From NCBI RefSeq assembly GCF_029873635.1, contig NC_080420.1:122148719-122212718 (forward strand): a stretch of DNA of 64,000 nt. The letters run 5' to 3'. Below, in pieces: positions 22,101 to 35,400 of the stretch. Numbering within the stretch: the stretch's first letter is position 1; every line of letters begins with the position of its first letter. Origin of the DNA: Malania oleifera. Lineage: Eukaryota > Streptophyta > Magnoliopsida > Santalales > Ximeniaceae. The position numbers were made by a program, and so were the translations under genes. The notes below the pieces were generated by a model. It was not told where the DNA came from and made no database searches. It worked only from the letters and a program-made list of their open reading frames with translations.

Positions 22101-23363
22101 CATTTATCAGGTTTGATGCTATTGTGTCAGCGGATGCTTTTGAGAATCTCAAACCTGCACCTGATATATTTTTAGCTGCGTCAAAGATTCTAAATGTGCC
22201 CCCTAGCGAGGTATAGCAGCAGATATGCATTTTTTTTTTTTTGTAGCAGGCATCATTGGCAAGAGACTAACTTGAAACTTGAAAGTGTTATTCTCGTCCT
22301 TCTGTTTGGTAAAGTTGAAAGAGCTATTTGCCTAAGATTAATGTTACAGATTCATAGAGATTCATAGACTTTCTATATAGGGTTTACTTTATTTATTTAT
22401 TTTTTTCTGGAAAACATTTTCTTGAGATAAGCTTTGAGGTTTGCTGGATCACCTTTTCATGAAGTTTGCAATGGGAAAAAATTAGTGTCACTGGTATTTT
22501 CTATAAACTAATAGGTATGTATCATGTGCACTGCATGTGATTGCAAGTGAATGATCTTAAGTACTTATATGTAAACTATTTAATCTTTCAAAGTAAGAAC
22601 TATAAATCATGTTTAGGTATCGTAATATATTATAAGTGAATGATTTTTACTTCTATGTAAATTATTTAATCTTTCAAAGTAAGAAGTATAAATCATATTT
22701 AGGTAATTTGTATGTATTATAAATTTTTTCTGTAGTAATTGATAGTGCTTCTTCATACTAAAGTTTATTTTTATTTTTATTATTTTTCTATAAAAAAGCT
22801 ATATTAGATAGATAGAAGGGAAGATACAATGTGCAGGGACAAGGAATCTACCAAATAAAAACAAGAAAAACCCCCAAAGAAAAAGAAAAATGGAAAAACA
22901 AAAATAAAAAACACATGATCTCAAAATAACTCTAGACAAAGTTAACCAAGGAGACCCCTTTTCAACTCCTTCCCGTCATAATTTACCACGCTCTTCAAAT
23001 TTGCTAATTCCCTTTGACCCTCCAACTTACAACTTTTGCCACCATCCATGTGTACTTCATCTCCTCCAAATAGTCTACTTTAAGTCCATTTTATCCGTAA
23101 GATCTCCAGCTTCTCTGTCTTTCTTAGGAACCTCTTCCACTGTTGTAGGCTAAATTCCATCCATTCGCTTTAAATTGTTAAACACCATACTTAAGTTTAT
23201 GAATTTTATCTTTATTGATGAAAATTTTTTATAAAGTAAAAGAAAAATATCTTAGTTATCATAGGAATTTATGTTTTCTTTTCAATAACTAATATATGAT
23301 ACTTATAGCATCTGTTCATCTAGTACTAATGAGTTATATTTTTTAAATTGTGGAAACTATAAA

Positions 23364-23407
<44 letters not shown>

Positions 23408-26400
23408 CAAAGTCAGAACTATAAGTCTATAAGTCATGTTTAGGTGATTTGTAATCTATTATATTTTTTTTTTTCTGAAGAAATTGATACTAATTTGTCA
23501 TACTTTGCTAGGATGATCAAATTTAGGGTTTGGTTTGGCGGTAGGGTTTAGGTTGGATCTTGTTCTGATACCGTGTTGAATAACAAGGTAAAATGGAAGA
23601 CCTGACCTCAATGATAGGTCTCTCCCTTTATTTACAATATTTGTCAAGTACATACCAATGATCATAATATCCTTGCGAACTCACACTAACATAACTTTAG
23701 CACATACTAATAATGCTAAATGAGCAGCATAACTATTGACACTCCCACCCTTACATCCTCCTAGAATCTAACCCTGCTGCCATTTTTTACTTTGAAATGC
23801 ATAAAGGGAAAGAAAAGACAAGCAACTCAGGACACAAACTTCCATGGGCATGCATGAGAAACTTTGTTGCTTCTTGCAGAGTCCCACCTGTTAATTTAGG
23901 TGTAATCCCAAGAGGGGGGGTGAATTGGGTATTTAAAAATATTTTGGTACTTCAATCCTTAATTGAAAACCTAAACATACAAGCACAAACTTGGATATAC
24001 ACCGATTTCAGTATTATACAACTTAATTGATTTAATCTGTGGATATCTCAATTAATTCAGTATTACCCAATTATTCTCACGTATTTTAGATATTCATATA
24101 TACCAATATGTAAAGCATGCACAGCAGGTATAATATGAATATAAGTGCGGAAATATAAAGAGGGACAGAGAGAGAGCGTAGACACCAAATTTTTAACGAG
24201 GTTTGGCCAAACCTGGCCTACGTCCTCACCTTGGGCAAAACACCCAAGGATTCCACTAATCTGTTCCTTAAACCCGGACGGAGCTTCTCGTTACAAACCA
24301 CTGCTTACAAGAGGCGCAGCTTCCTCCTACTCCGCTGCTTACAAGAGGCACAACTTCCTCTTACTTCGCTGCTTACAAAAGACACAACTTCCTCTTCCCC
24401 GGTTCACAACCCGAACCGATAATACAATAGATTGATAAAATTGATGAAAACTCAGATGCTTCTGAACAAGCTAATGAGTACAAGAAAATTCCTAAAACAC
24501 ATTCATAGGATATAACTTGAAGCTCAATGAATGTATGTGATGATTACAATAATAATCAAATATATGATCTTTGTATATAAAAATATGTATGATGAGTTTT
24601 CTCAAAGATCTACACCCAATGCAAATATCTCCAAAAATTTATTTTTTAAATAATATGTGTTGGAGATCTAGTGTTTTCTCAAATAACTTTTGGCACGAAT
24701 AAAAGAATATTAAATCTTTGAATAAAAATAATATCAAGAATGCTTCAAAGATTTTAAAGTCCTAGAATGAACTTTTCCCACAAAATTTTTCAAACAAAAA
24801 TATGAAACTTAAGGTTCTTGCTCTCTCAATAAAATATTAAATAAAAATATGAGAGAAGAAAAGCTTTTACAATGAAGATTAAATGCCCAAATATAAAACC
24901 TTGTATACCAAACCTCAATATCAAACGTGCTAGCAAGATGCGTGCGTGAATGCCCTTTGTGAAGCTGAGAGAATGCCCAAAAGATGTTTGAACTTGATAG
25001 TGTAGGCAAAGTATGCAAAAGTTTGGCAATCTGTTCAAAACTCTCAAAAGGTAGACAAAAACTCATGCTCTAGAGTTTAGAGGTCATATTTAAAAGTGTT
25101 CTCGGCCTTAGGTTAGGTTTTGGATGTTGGATCAATTTAGTCAAGAAAATTCTGCACGTATCCGCGCTGAACCGACGTTCTGCGCGAGCGACCTTCAGTG
25201 TTTTGGACATAACTTTTACTATAGAACTCCAAGTTGGACGTTCTTGGTGTCAACATAAAGTTAAGAGAAAATCCCCCAACTTTTATGTTGAACACATTTT
25301 AAGATAAAAAGTTATGGATTAAGAAAAATGCCCATCAATGTGATGTAAGAAACATGAAGGAAATTTTTCTACTGCGTACACCTTTCAGTGTTTTGGCCAT
25401 AACTTTTTCTATATGATTCCAAATTAGACATTCCTAGTATCAATAGAAAGCTAAGAGAAAATCCCACAACTTTTATGTTGAACACTTGTTAGGATAAGAA
25501 GTTATGGATTGAGAAAAATGCTCATTTATACTGTTCGGTCGGCTGGCCGGTCAACTAACCCCTTTGTAAAAATTAGTTTTTGCCATCTTTTAACTTTAAA
25601 ACCATTTAAAAACATTTGTATAAGTTAGGCATTTTATGAAAAAAAATTTTCATGTTACTTGGAGGTCCTATGCTTAATCCAAAGCCATATTTGAGCTCCC
25701 AATTATATCTTATAAAATATGTAAATACAAGTGGGACTAAACATACATTACAACTGAAAATCTGAGATATCTTCATCCTTTTGCTCTTTTAATTTCATGG
25801 AATATGTCAGGTCGTATGCACTTCAAGTTTCTCATGGCTTCCATAGCATTCGTATCATCCGTGCATGCTAAATAATGATCCTGCTAAAAAGGCTCAATGC
25901 ACAGATGAGATAATTGTGTTTTGTCATTATCAAAATGGGATCAGACTCAAAAAGTCAACACCATCCATTCCATGAGTCCCATGTCCCATACTTTTGTTCA
26001 CTTCGTTCCAATAAGGGAGATGCTATTGGTAACCACATCACCAAGCCCCAGCCTTCCTTCTGATTTTGGCCTATTCAGCACCTCCCAACTGACAATATGA
26101 TCTTTCTTATTCTCAATAGAGCCAGAGCAAAGAAAGTCATGGATCATTCTCTCAAGGGTCTCAGCAACACACTCGGACAAGCTAAATAGGGATAGAAGGT
26201 AAATATGAACATTAGAAATGGCTGCACTAGTGAGGGCGGTACAACCTCCTAAGGATAAATACTTTTTCTTTTCCTCCCTTCCAACCTCCTACCAACCCTC
26301 TCAATCACAGGATCCCAGAATGCTACTGGATTGGGATTGCCACCAAGAGGGGGACCGAGATAGTTGAGTGGCCACACCAAGGTAGCAGTGTAGCACAACC

Positions 26401-29400
26401 CACCAGGGCCTTACACCTTTCTAAAACTCTGTTATCCTTACACCTTTCTAAAACTCTGTTATCCACATTACTAACTGCCACTCCACTCTTGGACATGTTG
26501 ATCCTGGATTTTTCGAAAATTTTCAGCATAGTAATTACCTTTTGGAATTTCACAATGTTTTCCTCAACGAGCAGCTGGTGTTAACTCTATTAAGAACAAC
26601 CAACAAGTAAACACAGATACAACAATGAAGGGAAAAGGAATTAAAAGCATCTGATCAAATACTCAAAGAAAGAGCTTGAAGAATGGAAACTTGAGGAATC
26701 CAAAACCCAACCCCAAGTATTTCTCTCACTCAAGAGATGACAGCCCTACAACAGAACCAACAAAGAAGAGAGTTCCTCTAACTCATTATTTATAGGTCTG
26801 TGAAAATGGAATCCTAGGAAGAAGCATACCCATTTGAATTAGTAAAAGAAGCGTTGAAATTCTTATGTGTTAAAAAGAGACGATGTAAACGAGGAAAAGG
26901 AATGGAAAGAGCACAATCACCCACCCAAGCATCTTCCAAAAAGAATCTGAGATCCATTGCCCACGGCATATATTATAAGGAGTAACCAAAGGATATATTT
27001 GAGCAAACACTCCTTTAAGGACTCGCATAGAACATCTTAAACCCCAATAAGTATTCGCCCATTAGAATGACCCAAATTTATTATTGCTATTTATAGAAAT
27101 AGAGCCCCTTTGAATTGGCATCCAAAGCAAATCAAAGGCATGTGGACCCCGCATATGTGGGAGATTTGTGCACTGGGCTGCTCTTTTTAAATCTTTAGTA
27201 TTCTTAATCTATTTGAAATGATTTCTTTAAATTCAAATTTTTATCTTATTTTACTTAAATATTTTAAAGAAATTTTGTCTTATTTCTAAAATATGGGGTT
27301 TTTTTTTGTCTAATAAATAATTTATGCTGTGTTTACTTTTGTATATAGTAATTATAATAAACGTAATTAATTTTTTTGAGCACTTCATTCTATTTGTGTG
27401 TGCCTTGTAAGGACTAAGGAGTTTCTGCTGAAATTTTTTGTCGTTTAGCCTTTGAATTCCTGGGGATTCTAGTACTCTTCAGCAGCTCATCTGTTGATTC
27501 ATTATTGGTTGTTTTTTAGCCCAACAAATGACTTGCATATCTTTTCCCCCAGTGTATTGTAATTGAAGATGCGTTAGCTGGAGTAGAAGCTGCCAAAGCT
27601 GCAGAAATGAGGTAAATCTGCTGACATTAAATGCTTCTATTGTTGTTAGATGTTAATGGAAAGTTATGTTCAATGCATTTTCTAGAACCAGCCGTAGAAA
27701 ATAGTTTGCTTTTGTGTTCCAACATGCGGCTTCAAATTGAATCTCTTTGTTTTCCTACATGTACTTTCTATAATTTTAGAAAATTGGGTGTTTCTTGTCT
27801 GTTTTGGTCATTTCTATAGGATATTTTTATGTGGATTATGCTTCTGCTTAATTGTGACTGTTTCCGACTGTGGACAGATGCATAGCTGTGACAACAACAT
27901 TATCAGAGAAAACTTTGAGACCGGCTGGGCCATCCCTTATCAGAAAGGAGATAGGAAGTGTTTCACTTGATGATATTCTCAGTGGTGACTCTGGTTGCCA
28001 TAGTATGTAGTCTGAGATTATGCTACAATTCTCTTTTTGTACCATTAATAATGTAGACTGGTGAAGCTACAGCTGTGCCATTTCTTGAATACTATAACTA
28101 GGACCTTTCTTGTAATACGCTATACATGTTGAAAGTTATTTCTTTCTGCTAAGCCAAAGTGAGCCCTTTTTTACCATTTTTAAAATTCTTAGTTTGTATT
28201 TTTGTTTAGTTTTATGTTCAGTTTGTTTTTTTCTGGAGAGCATTGGGTTTGTCTGGGGACCTTGGAGGCCTTTTTGATCATTCTTTCATGGGCTCTGGAA
28301 GGAAGGGAGCTAAAAGATGGGTGAATGTGCATTTTTGGGGTGCCTTATTGTCTGTGGCTCCAGGGAAATACTCAATTTTTCTCAATCTTTATCTTTGAAG
28401 TTGTGGGAAAGAATCATTTTCTTGCCCTTTTATGGACTTATGCTTCTAGATTTTTTTTTCTTTTTTTTTTTTTTAAAATTGTTAAATAGGGCCTGCTTCA
28501 CTGATGATAAATGTGATTGGACAGTGTTGTTGTTTGATGTTTTTATTTTATTGACCTTTTTGTTTTCCATTTCTTTCTGTTAATTACAAGGTTTTCTCAT
28601 CCTCTGACTAGTATTCCTTTCTTCTTCTTCTTCTTTATTTATTTATTTATTTATTTTTTAATCAATGTTTATTTTTTTTACTAATAAAAAAGTCCTTTTT
28701 TTTAACGAAAAAAAGGCAGCGCAGCTGAGCAAATCTTACAATTGGCACTAGAAGTAGTGTTCTCTATTTATACTTTCATGGACAGTGGTTAAGATTGTTT
28801 ATTTTATGTTATAATGAAACCTAAGTGAAGACAAACCTTTGCAGATGAGAAGATGCAGGGAACTCAGTATATTAATTCTTTTGGACAAGTGTCAACCTCA
28901 ACGCCCATTGAAGGAATGGATAGTTTGTCTATCCAGAATACAGAGTCTCCCACTGATAAGATCTCCTCATTTGAGGGGTAAGACATGTTCTGCATTAGGA
29001 TAAGTAAATTGAAGTATGATGCGTCATCATCATAACACCATAAATTATTTTGGTTTATATGAAATATGTTTAGTATACTTGCAATTTTTAAATTTTTTTT
29101 AAATAGAAGTATGATGGGTTATCATCACACCATAAATTATTTTGTTTTACATGAAATATGTTCAGTATAGTTGCAATTTTAATTTTTTTTTTTTGTCTTC
29201 TTTCATCCCACAACTCTTTTTTTTTTTTTTTTGAATTTAAGTCATGTTTTTTTTTTTTTGGAACCATCGATATAAGGGAGAAAGCTACTCAATGAGGAAA
29301 GGGACCAAACGTTTTCAAGGGCTCTATTTGGAATATGACTTCTGTTAAAACATGATATATATTGTTGGCCCACAACCTAATAGCTTAACTTTTTAGGTAA

Positions 29401-32400
29401 AGTGGTAATCTAACATGGTATCAAAGCCATGGTTTCAAGGATGTCTTGGGTCTACTCTTCTTGCCTGCGTTTATTGTTCTCGTTTATTAAAAAAAAATTG
29501 TCTTATTTCCTGTAGTGGGTGTTATTTATTATTTGTTTATCTCTCCACATGCAATTGGGCTGCATGTGCGAGAGAGTGTTAAAGTTTGATATACATTGCT
29601 GCCTCTCAACCTAACAGTTTAAGCTTTTAGGTGATGTGGTAATCTAACAATTTTGCAAATTGCATTGCTGCAGATTTATTCAAAATTATCTTAAACTTTA
29701 ACAGGGTACCAAAATTTTGTGAAAATGGTTTACAGGTTGCAAGCCTTCTTATCCATTTGGAATATGCTTATGAGGATCTCCAATTTAAGTTTTCCCTGGA
29801 TATTCTGCTTAACATGCTCTAAAATTCTTTTATGCTGCTTCCAAAATCTCTTGATCTGTTGGTCACAAACAGCTGTTTACATCTATGTGATCCTTATTTA
29901 TTTATTTTTCCTTGCCTGAGGTGAGCAAAATTTACCATGTATCTGTATAGAAAGGTTCTAAAACCCTTAGTGACTAATGCTGGGATTAATCAACTAGTGG
30001 TAACCCATTCATGACTCTTTTAGCATGTGAAACGTCGATTTGGAATAGTTCATCTTCTATACATGAGATGAACAGTTACTGTGATCTTATCTTATTTATT
30101 CATCCAAACATAATATGTGATTGAAAGCACTGGTGGAATTTGATTAGCCAATGAAAGGAAAAAAAAGGAGAAAAAGGATCTGTTTGTAGGGTAGGCCATG
30201 GTGAGCTGGAAAAAAGTTTTGACTCGTGAGGCAAAAAACTTAGACCCAGCTCACACCCTTTAATCTAGCAGATTGTGCTGAATGATAATATTTTACGACA
30301 ACTTCATTAACAGCTAGCTACAAGGAGTGCAATTACAAGTCTTCAAACCTTCACCTAAACATAGAGTATGATGAGTCTTTGCCAGTATAAAAAAATCTTG
30401 TAAGCATCCGTTTCTTTATTTCCTATTTCAAATCTCAAAGTGTCATGACCACGTGCCTAATTCACTTTGTTCATGTGAACTAGAGTCTGACATGAAACCC
30501 ACATTCTATGCTTGCTTCAACAGTGATATCGGGGTTCATCATCTTCCTATTCCACTGGAGCTGCCTCTGCAGCCTGCTTGATTTATTGAGCATTCCTGTT
30601 GGTATGGTGAAAAGAGAATTGGAATAAAATGGATGATTGGACGAAAAGCTCTAGAAGCAATGCTATCCATGCTTAAGTTCTTCTGCACAAGGAAAACTGG
30701 TACTTGTAATGCTTCACCTACTGGCTACTTTATTTGAGTGTTTTGGAAGGAGGAAGGTTATGGAAATGCATTATGGAAATGTAGTACTTTTGCAATGTTG
30801 TTGGGATTATGGTTAGCGTAATGCGCTGATTTTCTTTTGGGGGAAAAAATTGAGAAAGGATAGGACTGTGTTACGGAAATGTGGTATTTTTGCAGTTTTG
30901 TTGGAGTTATGGTTGGAGCTAATGCACTGATTTTTTTGGGGAAAAATTTGAATTGGCTGCTGGTTTGGAAAAGATTCACTACTTGGCCTCTTTTTAGTGC
31001 GTTAGGTTTGTGTTTTTTAAGGGATTTAACTTTTCGAAAGTTCAGTGAGATCAGAGGAATCTTACTTGATGTTTCTTTTTCTTTCTTTGTGTTTTTTAGT
31101 TTTTTCCTTCTGGTTTGTTCCAGAATTTTTTTGGTAGATGACTTATTCTCTTTTTTGTAATTTTTCTCCTATTAATGAAATCTCTTTATTTTCTACTTAA
31201 AAAATGCTTCACCCACTGGATCCTTGAAAGAAGAGCACTTGACTGTGCTCCCATGGGTGGACTCAATTGCTCAAGTGGAAGAGAAGAAGCCCTGCACCTC
31301 TTGTGCCCCCTGCAAGTTCTTAAATTGTGTTAACACCACCTACTAAAAAAGGGTCAGTTTGGGAAGATTAATATTTGAACCCCATTCAGTCTCAATGAAG
31401 CTTGCATCTAATAATCCCCAATGAATCATGGAATGCTTTGTAAAGATGCAAAACATCATCTTCAAACTACAAATGGAAAATTATATCTTTGTTGATCATA
31501 CTTGTAAAAATCAAGAAGATATGCATTATGTAGCTCAGTTTCTCAATCTATTAGTGAATTGTATCCACCGGAGCATGTAAAAGAAAAAAAGGTGTAGTGG
31601 TTTGTGCGTCATCATGATAAATAATTGCAGCATGCAAATTGGGGTGCCTTCATATTTTACTAAAGCAACTTTTGCATATGTGCAGATATGATAATGGGAT
31701 AATGGTGATGTTTGATATATATAATCCAATCTCAGCAGGTGTAAAACTGGCTATTCTGACACCATTCTGTAACTGGTGTGATCAAAAGTTAATGTTTATA
31801 CATGCAAGATAATCTATGTTCAGCAGGTGAAAATCAAAGAATGATTTTCATTGGATTTAATGTTCTGTGCATGTATATCATGCACATCTAGTTGCAATTT
31901 GATTGATATAGTTAACTATCCCATTTTGTCTGCTAGTGCATTAATTAAAAGTTTAGATTACAGAGTAGATATTCTAATGCCTTGAAATTTTGCATGCCAG
32001 ATCCACATGTATAGATTGGTTAGGTCGAATCATTGGCTATTCATACTTGTGGGTTTTGCATAGATATCTAAAGCAAGATTAGCTCGAGGTTGGAGAAATA
32101 ATCTATGGACAGGTTGCAGGGTTCTCGGCGAGATATTGTGAGATATGGGAGTTTGGCCATTGCTGTATCTTGTTTCTATTTTGCCTTGTCAAACTGGAAG
32201 GTATGACTTTTTAACAAAAAACAACTCTGAAATATTACATATTTTAGATCTATTTTGAATTTCTGAATTTTTTATTCTTCGTAGATCTTATGAATTTTGA
32301 AATATTATCTTGTTTTATTTTTATAAATTTCAATAATGCAATGCATTGCAGGCAATGCAATATGCATCACCAAAAGCTATTTGGGACTTGTTATTTGGAG

Positions 32401-35400
32401 TCGTTCGTCCTACTGTGAAACGGACTGAAGGTACTGACATTTTTAGTGAAATATTTACATCTGGTTCATTGTTTGTTCTTTCCTACCTTGCATTTTGGTT
32501 TCAGTTGCTCTTTTCTTTTTTCTACCAATGTATGTTTGTGTTCTCGGAGATGGCATTCTTTTGATTGTACCTATCATTTTTCTTTGTACTAGACATGGTT
32601 TTGTTCCTTGAAATTTTAACTATAGAATGAAATTTCCTCGGAATTCAAATGAGAGATTTAGGAGTGAAGTGAAATTTCTCTCTTAATTTTTTTTTTATTG
32701 AAACAAAAGATTATTACGAGAACTTTTGAAATGATATGAAAAAATAAACTTACACTAACATTTTATATAACTATTCATGTCTAAATTATCATTATTTGTA
32801 TAATAAATAATATTTAAATGATTTATGAATTTCGTTTGTATTAACTAAATAGTTTAATGCAGACTATCTAACAATGTTCGATACACATATTATATTACAA
32901 CTTTTCCTCCTCAAACAAAGCATAAATGTGTTTAACTTGTAATATATTAGTGTTAAAACTTACATTATTATTTTGAATAACCATTTCTATAGTTTCATAA
33001 AAGAATTCATGCTTTACTACTGATTTTCGTTACTTTTTCAATCAAAATCGAAATTAACATCGAATTTGAAGTTTCCATGGAAATTTCCATATTTTGGAGT
33101 TCCAAAATTTAAGTTGAAATCAAAATTTAAAACCTTGGTTACTCCTTTACTCATTATAGGTGAATCTCAATCTGCACGAATCCAGCAATTCGTCAACTAT
33201 ATCTCAGATTTGGAGACCAGGTGAGTGTAAATTCTCCCCTTCTTATCAAATTCATGCTGTCCATTATAATTGTATTTTATTAATTATGTTCCATATCTTT
33301 GTGTTAGATATTATATTTTTTATTTTTATATATTTTTTTCAATAAAAATTTCACCTAATTAACTGTCATCTTTCTTTATGAAGGGGAACTACTACTGTGC
33401 CAGAGTTTCCTTATAAACTTGATTGGCTAAATACTGCTCCCCTTCAATTACGCAGGGTAAATTCATTATGAGGTTCCATTTGCCTGCTGCTACTTTCTAT
33501 TTATTGTTCAAAAAATTCAAATTTAGTTTTTGTATGTGGTTGTTTATGCATATATATATATATATATATTGATTCTCTCTCTTTACTGGTTGTTCAATGT
33601 ATCAGCATTGAACAAGATTTCAAATTATGTTATATGAGTTTTGGATATGTTTTTTTAAAATTGTGCACTATGCCCACCACTCATTGTTACTTGTATTGGT
33701 GGTTGTGAACCAGAGAAACATCACAAGAATGGTAGTCATTTGACCATTGAGCAAGTTTACTTTATAACTCATTGTTCTTTGCTCTGACTAAGTTTATTGT
33801 TTTGATTCTGGTTGTGAGTTATTGAAAGCTGGTTCTGAAATGTTGGATTTTAGTTTTATATCATCCATCAAACCCACGGAGTATTATATCTGAGAGCTAC
33901 AGTTTTTTTGGGGCAGGGGTTATTTCTTGTTTTATTAGAGCTATTGTTGCAATTTGGGAAAATACATACTTGGTTTACAGTATATTATTCTGAAAAATGT
34001 AACACCTAGTGGACAATGCTTCCATGCCATCGGGGTCCAGGGTACATGACAGTCTTATCTCTATGCTTGGAGAGTCTGTTTCTGTGATATGTATGTATGA
34101 CCTTCAGATTTGGATGTAACACCCTTACCATTGAGTGTGGGCTCACTGTCATAAAGTAAATTATTCTGAAATCTGTTGAAAATTATCTATATGATGTGTC
34201 TCTTTTCCCTATGAATCAGTTTCCAGTGGAAGAACTCTTGTTATGTAACAGTAGTACATTTTATTTATTTTCACTAAAATCCTATATCCTACAGCCACAT
34301 TTGTTGGAGCTGAGCTTCAGTCTAAACTATTTATATGCTTGAACAGGATTTGAAAGGAAAGGTGGTTCTACTGGATTTTTGGACTTATTGTTGCATAAAT
34401 TGTATGCACGTGCTACCGGATCTAGAGTTTTTGGAGAAAAAATATAAAGATATGCCGGTAAATCTTAATTTATTCCCTCTTGCATCTCTTGGCTACCCAG
34501 GACCTTGTATAAATAATACCTCTGTGAAACTGATCGATCAAATGTATAAATGTTTTATTCACTTTGTGTTGTTCCTATCTTTTTTGTATTTACTTCTTTA
34601 TATCTGTTAGACTCATTGCCTTGTTTCTGAATAAATTTTTATAACACTGGAGCCATTCCACTGACAGCATGGCTAAAATAGCTTATGTGACAAAAATGAT
34701 AAGTCTAACGTAACATTTTTTAAATTTAATTTCTTCTTTTATGTTGGGAAATATACAAATACATTATTTAACAGTGGCTTTCCAGTCTCTGAGAACTGGA
34801 ATGGCCAAATCTGTGTGTGTGTGTGTATTAATTTCAACCACCACTACAATGCCTTATATCAAGTGAAAATGTGCATACACACAAAAATGTGTGTATAAAT
34901 AATTGAGACATAGACCAGTGGGTGCTTCTGCTGTAGATTATAGTTGTCAATGACATTGTTGCTCTATTAAATTCACCTTGATCTTGCTATGTTGTTCCTA
35001 TATTTTGTTGAATTACAGTATTCTGCCTTTTTTTCCCTAAGTTTTTTGCAAGAAAAGATATTCAGCATTTACTTTCTTTTTTTTCCAAGTTTTTTATACT
35101 GTGAGCAAGAGATTACTAAAATATATGTTGAAAAAGAAATTGGTCAACCATGAGTCCTTATACAAACTTTGGGGGAAATCAGAAAATTTAGGCCCTGCAG
35201 AGTAGTGCTATAGTGCTATGGTAATATTGTTGGTTCTTCATATCATTCCTTTCAAGTCCTTCTTAGCTTTCATATGTTGCCAGCCATGGTATGTTCATTT
35301 GAATTCAAGTGGAGTTTTAAATATATTTAACGTCAATTCATATATGAAAGAAATGCTTATGAGAAAACAGGCATATGAATCCTTGTGGTAGTGTCTTGAA

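Noticed and set aside
24145-24435. Open frames with repeated LLLRCLQ-like units
   Set aside because: They reflect short GAGGC-type repeats inside the minus-strand SIRE-like LTR.
29343-29649. Solo or tandem pieces of an ordinary copia element
   Set aside because: Both repeats are the same length with a primer site and purine tract in the right places and only 161 bp between, so a TRIM is the simpler reading.
28978-32118. TTGCAG at 32115-32120 as acceptor for SOQ1 exon 9
   Set aside because: It would break the reading frame; GGACAG ending at 32112 keeps frame and restores the conserved G-LQGSRRD join.
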